From NCBI GenBank assembly GCA_016218465.1, contig JACREA010000042.1, positions 1-5,275 on the forward strand: a stretch of DNA of 5,275 nt, given 5' to 3'. Both the position numbers and the translations under genes were made by a program. The notes below the pieces were generated by a model. That model worked only from the letters and a program-made list of their open reading frames with translations, did not search any database and was not told the origin of the DNA. Below are positions 1-4,722 of this stretch, piece after piece; positions within the stretch are counted from its first letter, which is position 1, and every line of letters begins with the position of its first letter. Source of the DNA: Nitrosomonadales bacterium. GTDB lineage: Bacteria > Pseudomonadota > Gammaproteobacteria > Burkholderiales > Gallionellaceae.

Positions 1-620
1 ATACGCGCTGCCTCAGTTTGGGCATCAACATCAGCAAGGAGCCGATCCCGGTGGTTCCCGCCGCACACTACACCTGCGGCGGGATCGTCGCCGATTTGCG
101 CGCGCGCACCGATGTGGAGAATCTGTATGCGGTAGGTGAAACCGCCTGCACCGGGCTGCACGGGGCCAACCGGCTGGCCAGCAATTCCCTGCTGGAATGC
201 CTGGTGTTCGCGGATGCTGCGGTCCGCGATATTCTGGACAAGCCGCACCAGCCTCCGCCGCCCCTGCCGGCCTGGGACGAAAGCCGCGTGACGGATGCCG
301 ACGAGCAAATCGTCATCTCGCACAACTGGGCAGAATTGCGCCATTTCATGTGGGACTACGTGGGCATCGTGCGCACCAACAAACGCCTGCAGCGCGCGCA
401 GCACCGCATCCAGCTGCTGCAAGATGAAATCCATGAGTATTACACCAACTTCCATATCAGTTCAGATCTGCTGGAGCTGCGCAACCTTGTGATGAACGCC
501 GAACTGATTGTGCAAAGCGCGTTGCTGCGCCATGAGAGCCGCGGCCTGCATTTCAGCAAGGACTATCCGGGGGTGTTGTCAAATCCAAGCCCAACTATAC
601 TGACACCCGGAAATTACTGA
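1..620 (+). CDS. nadB: L-aspartate oxidase, C-terminal part (5' end outside window)
   Basis: FAD-dependent L-aspartate oxidase oxidises L-aspartate to iminoaspartate, which quinolinate synthase NadA uses in de novo NAD synthesis; it is cytoplasmic. The reading frame is open from base 3 to the TGA at 618-620, about 206 residues, against roughly 530-540 for the whole protein, so the FAD-binding N-terminus is missing. Visible family signatures are PVVPAAHYTCGGI (active-site His of the HYTCGG motif), NLYAVGE, and TGLHGANRLASNSLLEC, which holds the conserved Arg of the substrate/FAD pocket. The C-terminal helical domain follows, with the MWDYVGIVR motif and the ESRGLHFSKDYP ending common to this family. 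The TTG at 18 is an internal Leu codon, not a start, because the family sequence continues upstream of it. The gene looks GC-richer than the signalling genes to its right. It is convergent with the ygfX-like gene and overlaps it by 7 bases. Confidence 0.96.
   Translation, partial: TRCLSLGINISKEPIPVVPAAHYTCGGIVADLRARTDVENLYAVGETACTGLHGANRLASNSLLECLVFADAAVRDILDKPHQPPPPLPAWDESRVTDADEQIVISHNWAELRHFMWDYVGIVRTNKRLQRAQHRIQLLQDEIHEYYTNFHISSDLLELRNLVMNAELIVQSALLRHESRGLHFSKDYPGVLSNPSPTILTPGNY
567..610. repeat. Imperfect inverted repeat at the nadB/ygfX convergent junction
   Basis: The right arm TGACACCCGG (601-610) is matched by an interrupted complementary left arm at 567-581. The core GGGTGT/ACACCC is 6 bp and continuous, and CCGG and TCA/TGA extend it through small bulges. 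It lies inside the end of nadB and just past the stop codon of the convergent ygfX-like gene, where a shared transcription stop would be expected. No T-run follows on either strand, so it is not a standard intrinsic terminator. It could be a weak 3' stem or chance. Confidence 0.3.
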
Positions 621-1018
621 GCAAATTTCAGGTACACGCTCAATTCACGGAACGCGCCAGTTTCCAGCGCATCCGGGAAGATGATCCGGGAAACCGGAAA
701 GCGACGCCCCTGCAGTATTACGCGCAATACGGCGAGATATGGACTAACGGCAGTGCTGCTTATAATCTGGCCGGAAAAGCCCGAACCGTCACGGGTAACA
801 ACCAACACACTGCCTTGATCGAACGAAATCTCACGCCATGAACCTGGAAAAAGCAGCAAAGCATCGCGTGCCAGATAATATAACAGGCTCAGCAGAACCA
901 GAATGAGCATCACCAGTTTGGCTGGCAGCGGCATCACGGTCGCATATACCACAGTTGAAGCTATCCCATGGGATAGAAGCAAAAACATGGCGAGTCGCGG
1001 CGAAGGTTTGATCGCCAT
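614..1018 (-). CDS. ygfX: YgfX/CptA-family small inner-membrane protein
   Basis: Predicted 134-residue membrane protein; E. coli YgfX is about the same length. Two hydrophobic helices (about residues 9-29 and 32-50) are separated only by a short PLP turn. A soluble C-terminal part follows with family-type features: a Trp after the helices (W61), a beta-rich stretch, VSPYLAVLRV (91-100), and a basic patch followed by IIFPDALETGAFREL. YgfX is described as an inner-membrane protein linked to the SdhE/CptB protein and, in E. coli, reported to interfere with MreB and FtsZ; whether it is a true toxin is disputed. In gammaproteobacteria such as Pseudomonas, ygfX and sdhE lie beside nadB, which supports the call here. 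No sdhE is present in this window. The ATG at 1016-1018 has no evident Shine-Dalgarno and starts 23 bases after the kinase stop. The family call is by eye on a divergent family. Confidence 0.72.
   Translation of the reverse strand: MAIKPSPRLAMFLLLSHGIASTVVYATVMPLPAKLVMLILVLLSLLYYLARDALLLFPGSWREISFDQGSVLVVTRDGSGFSGQIISSTAVSPYLAVLRVILQGRRFPVSRIIFPDALETGAFRELSVYLKFAQ
987..1018 (-). promoter_or_regulatory. Hairpin that could mask the ygfX start codon
   Basis: On the minus strand the first seven bases of ygfX, ATGGCGA (1018-1012), are perfectly complementary to TCGCCAT at 993-987, with an 18-base loop. A second, shorter pairing of GGCGA with the TCGCC within that loop is also possible. Either fold would bury the ATG, which has no clear Shine-Dalgarno upstream. 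The pairing is visible in the sequence; any role in limiting translation is inferred, and part of the complementarity may simply reflect codon choice. Confidence 0.3.
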
Positions 1019-1041
1019 ACTGTTATGGGTGTTGAGAATAA

Positions 1042-1053
1042 TCAGAAAAAAAA
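1042..1053 (-). other. U8 run / candidate -1 slippery site at the kinase stop codon
   Basis: The last kinase codons are TTT TTT TTC TGA. Bases 1051-1045 form T TTT TTC, matching the X XXY YYZ pattern of -1 ribosomal slippery heptamers, and eight consecutive T also allow transcript slippage. The -1 frame continues through 1045-1019 without a stop and enters ygfX in frame. No stimulatory hairpin lies within the usual 5-9 bases, and no internal Shine-Dalgarno is evident, so function is unproven. Confidence 0.25.
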
Positions 1054-2292
1054 GATCGAGGCAACGCCCAATAAAACCAGTAACACAACGATAATCAAAA
1101 GCAAATTACCGCCGCTTGGCTGGTTCGATGATTCTGCATGACTTTGGGGTTCTGCCGCACGAGTTGGTGTAACTGGTAATACTTGGCGAGCAACCTTGAT
1201 CACTGGCTCAGACCGGCTGATTGATTCCACGCGCGGGGGAGGCATATTAAGGACTTTAGACAACTCGTCAACATCTTCATTGACTGCTGTCAAACTTGCC
1301 AACCGCATGGTTGCAGCGGCCGAATCAAATGCCGGAGATAAACCCACCAGTGAAGGTGGTATATCCTCTTCCTCGCCAGCCACCACCTTCCCCGTCATTC
1401 CAATGGCATCAGGCAAATTAGCTTTCTCGACAGCAGCCGGCTTTAATGAGTTAATCGTCTGACCGGAACGCGGCAAAGTATCTCGGCAGGCGCGCAGATC
1501 AATGGCAAAATCCTTGGCGTTCTGGTATCGGTCCTCCAATTTTTTGGCTAATGCCTTAGCCACAATAAAATTAAGCATTTCCGGTACAGCGGGGTTCAAT
1601 TTATTGGGCGGTACTGGCACCACATTCAACGTCTGATACATGATAGCGTTGATATTCTCACCCACAAAAGGAGCCTGCCCTGTCAACATCTCATAGAGCA
1701 TCACGCCGAGCGAAAAAATATCCGAACGCATATCTATCGCCTTGCCCATTACTTGTTCAGGTGACATGTATTTAGGAGAACCGAGCACCATCCCCGTTTG
1801 CGTGCGCACTGCCGAGGATGCCATGCGTGCGATGCCAAAATCGGTAATTTTTACATGCCCATCTCGCACCACCATGATGTTCGATGGTTTGACATCGCGA
1901 TGCACAATGTCGTGCTCGTGCGCATATGCCAAACCTTGCGCGACCTGAGCCACTATGTCCAATATTTGATCAACGGGCAACAAACCGCCCTCATTCATGA
2001 TGTCTCGTAACTCGCGCCCTTGCAAAAGCTCCATGGCAATGTATGCAACATCACCGCTCTTGCCCACATCATAAATGGTTACAATATTCGGGTGGCTAAG
2101 CCGACCGGCCGCTTTGGCCTCCTGATAGAACCGTTCCTCGTATTCTTCTTTTTCATCCAACGCAAGACCAAGGTTGATGGTCTTGATAGCAACGACGCGA
2201 TCAATCAATGGGTCTCTGGCCTTATAGACTATCCCCATCGCGCCATGACCAAGCTCACCGAGCACCTCATAACGTCCGAGTTGGCTAATCAT
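1042..2292 (-). CDS. Tail-anchored Hanks-type serine/threonine protein kinase
   Basis: Phosphorylates Ser/Thr on proteins using ATP; targets unknown. All catalytic landmarks are present (numbered from the ATG at 2292, 416 residues): Gly-loop GHGAMG (15-20), VAIK Lys37, helix-C Glu58, HRDVKPSN with catalytic Asp133 and Asn138, DFG 151-153, an activation loop with Thr164 and Thr166, SPE 177-179 in place of APE, and SDIFSLGVMLYEMLTG. It is therefore predicted to be an active RD-type kinase. After the domain (to about 272) comes a roughly 120-residue Ser/Thr/Pro-rich linker, then a single helix (397-416) that ends at the stop codon. There is thus no external sensor such as PASTA repeats, and the kinase faces the cytoplasm. 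A GTG at 2301 would add three residues; the ATG is preferred because kinases of this group often begin close to LGRYEV and GTGA lies a few bases upstream. The cyclase-like gene lies upstream, ygfX downstream. Confidence 0.93.
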   Translation of the reverse strand: MISQLGRYEVLGELGHGAMGIVYKARDPLIDRVVAIKTINLGLALDEKEEYEERFYQEAKAAGRLSHPNIVTIYDVGKSGDVAYIAMELLQGRELRDIMNEGGLLPVDQILDIVAQVAQGLAYAHEHDIVHRDVKPSNIMVVRDGHVKITDFGIARMASSAVRTQTGMVLGSPKYMSPEQVMGKAIDMRSDIFSLGVMLYEMLTGQAPFVGENINAIMYQTLNVVPVPPNKLNPAVPEMLNFIVAKALAKKLEDRYQNAKDFAIDLRACRDTLPRSGQTINSLKPAAVEKANLPDAIGMTGKVVAGEEEDIPPSLVGLSPAFDSAAATMRLASLTAVNEDVDELSKVLNMPPPRVESISRSEPVIKVARQVLPVTPTRAAEPQSHAESSNQPSGGNLLLIIVVLLVLLGVASIFFF

Positions 2293-2301
2293 CGCTTTCA
2301 C

Positions 2302-2323
2302 TTAAATATTTAATATATATTTT
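2302..2323 (-). promoter_or_regulatory. AT-only palindromic element upstream of the kinase gene
   Basis: Twenty-two consecutive A/T bases lie just before the kinase start. They contain a perfect 12-base palindrome, TTAAATATTTAA (2302-2313), overlapping a 10-base one, AATATATATT (2312-2321). On the minus strand TATATT (2317-2312) would serve as a -10 box with a very short leader, but no convincing -35 is seen at 16-18 bases. It may be a promoter, a binding site, or merely an AT-rich spacer between co-transcribed genes. Confidence 0.3.
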
Positions 2324-2359
2324 GGTCATCTGCATAAATCTGACTTTCGGAGAAAGTAT

Positions 2360-3688
2360 TCACTGATTACAGAAGTCCGGTTTAAGGTGTACTGTCTTTC
2401 CTGCGTCGAATACTATTTCTTGCGAGTGGACGCCTTTCACGTGACTAACAATCACCGCATGCTTCCCTGGCGAAACCTCTGCGGTTAATGGCGAGGATCC
2501 TATCCTGCCCTTCCTGGTGCCATCAACAAACACTTCCGCCCCTATGCAACTGACCGAAATAAATGTGCCTGCACTTTTAGTCTCCGACTTTGTCTCAGAT
2601 GTAATTACTGGTTTTGTTTTTGTTATCGTCTGACTATCTTTGTGCCTGGTTTTATCCTTGGGTTTTTTACCCTCAAGGCTCTTCTGCGTTTTCGGTTTGG
2701 GTGCGACCTTGGCTTGTTCTGGGATTGTATCGTGCCTCTTAGTGTCAGATATTGCAGGGACAGGTGCAACCACTGAAGCGGGCTGAATCGTATCTATTCT
2801 TGCAACCGCTGAGCCGGGTTGAATTGTATTTGCATCCGCAACCGCTGAGCCAGGTCGAATCGTACTTGCCGTTTGCCCACCCGTGCCGGTTGGCACAGCT
2901 GGAATTTTTTCATGACGCGCTTGTGCCAGCAACACAATGATTAGCGCAAGAGGAGCCACAGTAACAACAACATATAACGCGCGCAATTTGAGGTCGGCCT
3001 GACGAAAACTGTTAACCGGATGCTCCATCAATGCATCCAGCCTTGATGCGGCAAAACGCCAAACCGTACTTGCGCGCTCCAAAAATGAGTTTTCTGTTTG
3101 ATTTGCAAATACCGATTGTGGTTTGCCCCGTTGAATCGTTTTATCACCGGGATAGCCAATCGCATAAACCTCATGTTCGCGCACATGTTTGTCGGTGCGC
3201 GAACCTTGGTAGTGAAACATTCCTGCATATTGCGGAGAAAGACGCGAGACCGCATCGTAATAAGAACGTGATACAAGTATTTGTGCTGCATCTGCAAAAC
3301 CCATTACCCGTTGTGCGACGTTAATGCCATCGCCGACGATGTTGGGTTGTCCGTTGATATCTCTGACCAGGCGAACCGGACCAATGTTAACCCCCATACG
3401 CACAAGCAGCGGGGGGTCAACATTAATATCTTCATTCAGCAAACTTTCGCGCAGGCTGAGCGCAGTCTTTAATGCGTCCTCCACATCGCCGAGAAAATTG
3501 ATAGCAGCGCCGTCTCCAGTGTCAAGGATAATCCGGTCGGTAATTGGCACATCACGAATGGCAGCTGAAAGATAGCTATTAAACCTATCCTTCAACGAAA
3601 TTTGACCGGATACCGACTTCTTGGAGTATTCCACAATATCCAAGAACAGCACACTACACATTATGGTTTTGTTATCGCGCTCTTCCAT
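2360..3688 (-). CDS. Membrane protein with class III adenylate/guanylate cyclase-like domain and C-terminal PEGA-like domain
   Basis: Numbered from the ATG at 3688 (442 residues). A class III cyclase-type domain spans about 8-180: VLFLDIVEYS carries metal-ligand Asp17, TGDGAAINF carries metal-ligand Asp59, and VGDGINVAQRV carries Asn123 and Arg127 of the transition-state pair. The positions normally holding the purine-selecting Lys and Asp/Thr appear to be Leu55 and Asn116, so substrate and activity are uncertain. One helix (237-255) follows; the basic residues before it imply a cytoplasmic N-terminus and periplasmic C-terminus. Next come three 12-residue repeats of type TIQPGSAVARID (276-311), a Lys-rich stretch (about 315-374) and a PEGA-like beta domain (375-442) with EVFVDGTRKG and SPGKHAVIVSH. 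Cys381 and Cys440 could pair outside the cytoplasm. The ATG is preferred over the in-frame TTG at 3700 because GGAA lies six bases before it. It is followed after 67 bases by the kinase gene. Confidence 0.88.
   Translation of the reverse strand: MEERDNKTIMCSVLFLDIVEYSKKSVSGQISLKDRFNSYLSAAIRDVPITDRIILDTGDGAAINFLGDVEDALKTALSLRESLLNEDINVDPPLLVRMGVNIGPVRLVRDINGQPNIVGDGINVAQRVMGFADAAQILVSRSYYDAVSRLSPQYAGMFHYQGSRTDKHVREHEVYAIGYPGDKTIQRGKPQSVFANQTENSFLERASTVWRFAASRLDALMEHPVNSFRQADLKLRALYVVVTVAPLALIIVLLAQARHEKIPAVPTGTGGQTASTIRPGSAVADANTIQPGSAVARIDTIQPASVVAPVPAISDTKRHDTIPEQAKVAPKPKTQKSLEGKKPKDKTRHKDSQTITKTKPVITSETKSETKSAGTFISVSCIGAEVFVDGTRKGRIGSSPLTAEVSPGKHAVIVSHVKGVHSQEIVFDAGKTVHLKPDFCNQ
2766..2873 (-). 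repeat. Three 36-bp tandem repeats inside the cyclase-like gene
   Basis: Three direct units lie at 2766-2801, 2802-2837 and 2838-2873. Each begins GCAACC on the + strand and shares most of its first 28 bases; units two and three match at 28 of 36 positions. As 36 is divisible by three, the array stays in frame and encodes the Pro/Thr/Ser/Ala repeats of the stalk after the membrane helix. Its length could vary between strains by recombination or slippage without breaking the gene. Confidence 0.85.
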
Positions 3689-3716
3689 TAAGATTTCCAA
3701 TATCCCAGCATCTGCC

Positions 3717-3743
3717 GATATATAAACATTTCGGCTACATCAA
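3717..3743 (-). promoter_or_regulatory. Possible weak sigma70-type promoter for the cyclase-like gene
   Basis: Read on the minus strand, TTGATG (3743-3738) could be a -35 box and TATATC (3722-3717) a -10 box, with a short 15-base spacer. Transcription would begin about 20 bases before the ATG at 3688. This 89-base gap between rluB and the cyclase-like gene is AT-richer than its flanks and shows no terminator for rluB, so read-through from recR-rluB is equally possible. The match is weak. Confidence 0.25.
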
Positions 3744-3777
3744 AGGTCGAATATATTTGTGCAGATTTTAGTGGTAG

Positions 3778-4722
3778 TCAGCGTTTTACACCAGTTTTAC
3801 TTTTTCCACTTGTCGTACGGTCATGCTTGACACCTTCCGCTTTGACAACCGTGCTGCGCTTGGTTTTCTCGGAATGTATCCTGTCAGTCTGGCGGAGAGC
3901 CGATAAGTCATGCGGCGATCCCTCACTGCCTGCGGCAATCCCAGCCCAATTCAGCACTTGCGCCACCTCGCCCGCATTCAATTCGGAGGTCATTCCTCGT
4001 TTCAAGCGTGGCGGCAGATTGATTATACCGAAGCGAACCCGCATCAATCTGCTGACAGGCAGCCCCAAAGCCTCAAAGGTACGGCGTACCACACGATTAC
4101 GACCTTCCCTGAGTATCACACGATACCAGTGGTTAAAACCTTCTCCTCCCTCATCCTGCAATTTATCAAACTTTACAAAACCATCTTCCAGCTCAACACC
4201 TTGATTGAGTGCCTGATTCATCTGCTCTTCTGTTATTGTCCCCTGCACTCGGACCGCATATTCACGTTCCACTTCGAAGCGAGGATGCATCAAGCGATTC
4301 GCCAATTCACCCGAAGTAGTAAAAATCAACAGGCCACTGGTATTAAAATCCAATCGTCCAATCGCGATCCATTTCTGTGCTCGCACCTTGGGCAAATTAT
4401 CGAACACACTAGCGCGTTTCTCAGGGTCATCGCGACTGACGATTTCGCCTTCCGGCTTGTGGTACAGCAGCACTCGTACAACGTCATTTCTTCCTGCAAC
4501 TCGTATTGTACGGCGATCCGCCTTGATCAAATCTCCTTCCAAAACACGCATCCCCAAGGTTGCCGGCTCACCGTTCACGCTGACGCGCCCTGTAGCAATC
4601 CATTCTTCCATCATGCGGCGAGAACCTAGTCCGGCTTGGGCCAGCACTTTCTGCAACTTTTCTCCAGACGATTTTCCTTCAGAAATTTTCTCATTGGAAA
4701 ATTCCTTGTCACTCTTATTCAT
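3778..4722 (-). CDS. rluB: 23S rRNA pseudouridine synthase RluB
   Basis: RluB converts one uridine of 23S rRNA (U2605 in E. coli numbering) to pseudouridine. The 314-residue protein has an N-terminal S4 RNA-binding domain (about 21-68, EKLQKVLAQAGLGSRR through GRVSVNG), then the RsuA/RluB/E/F-type catalytic domain with GRLDFNTSGLL; Asp125 is the expected catalytic nucleophile. ELANRLMHPRFEVEREYAVRV, REGRNRVVRR and the LMRVRFG region complete the family signature and favour RluB over RsuA, RluE or RluF. About 20 residues precede the S4 domain, rich in Ser, Lys and Glu, and the last 50 or so residues form a Ser/Lys/Arg-rich tail, probably disordered and RNA-binding. The ATG at 4722 overlaps the recR stop as ATGA, and no other usable start precedes the S4 domain, so this start is well supported and translation is probably coupled to recR. 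Confidence 0.94.
   Translation of the reverse strand: MNKSDKEFSNEKISEGKSSGEKLQKVLAQAGLGSRRMMEEWIATGRVSVNGEPATLGMRVLEGDLIKADRRTIRVAGRNDVVRVLLYHKPEGEIVSRDDPEKRASVFDNLPKVRAQKWIAIGRLDFNTSGLLIFTTSGELANRLMHPRFEVEREYAVRVQGTITEEQMNQALNQGVELEDGFVKFDKLQDEGGEGFNHWYRVILREGRNRVVRRTFEALGLPVSRLMRVRFGIINLPPRLKRGMTSELNAGEVAQVLNWAGIAAGSEGSPHDLSALRQTDRIHSEKTKRSTVVKAEGVKHDRTTSGKSKTGVKR

Noticed and set aside
1046..1090. T8 run on the minus strand as an intrinsic terminator
   Set aside because: The sequence before it offers only a 3-bp GGC/GCC stem, and the run lies inside the kinase coding sequence.
2020..2313. A 97-codon + strand open frame over the kinase 5' end
   Set aside because: Antisense to the conserved Gly-loop and helix-C region of the kinase; composition and sequence give no independent support.
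2343..2357. Small hairpin ACTTTC-GGA-GAAAGT just after the cyclase-like gene stop
   Set aside because: Six base pairs, mostly A-T, and no T-run follows on the minus strand; too weak to call a terminator.
3031..3575. Several overlapping + strand open frames of 63-97 codons
   Set aside because: All are shadows of the cyclase-like gene on the minus strand, with no Shine-Dalgarno or protein-like pattern.
3689..3700. TTG at 3700 as start of the cyclase-like gene
   Set aside because: It would add four residues, but the purine-rich GGGA is too close to it, whereas GGAA stands at suitable spacing before the ATG at 3688.
3910..4629. A 239-codon open frame on the + strand
   Set aside because: It lies wholly antisense to rluB, whose family signature is unmistakable. 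Its translation shows no domain or motif and looks like the complement of a real coding frame.
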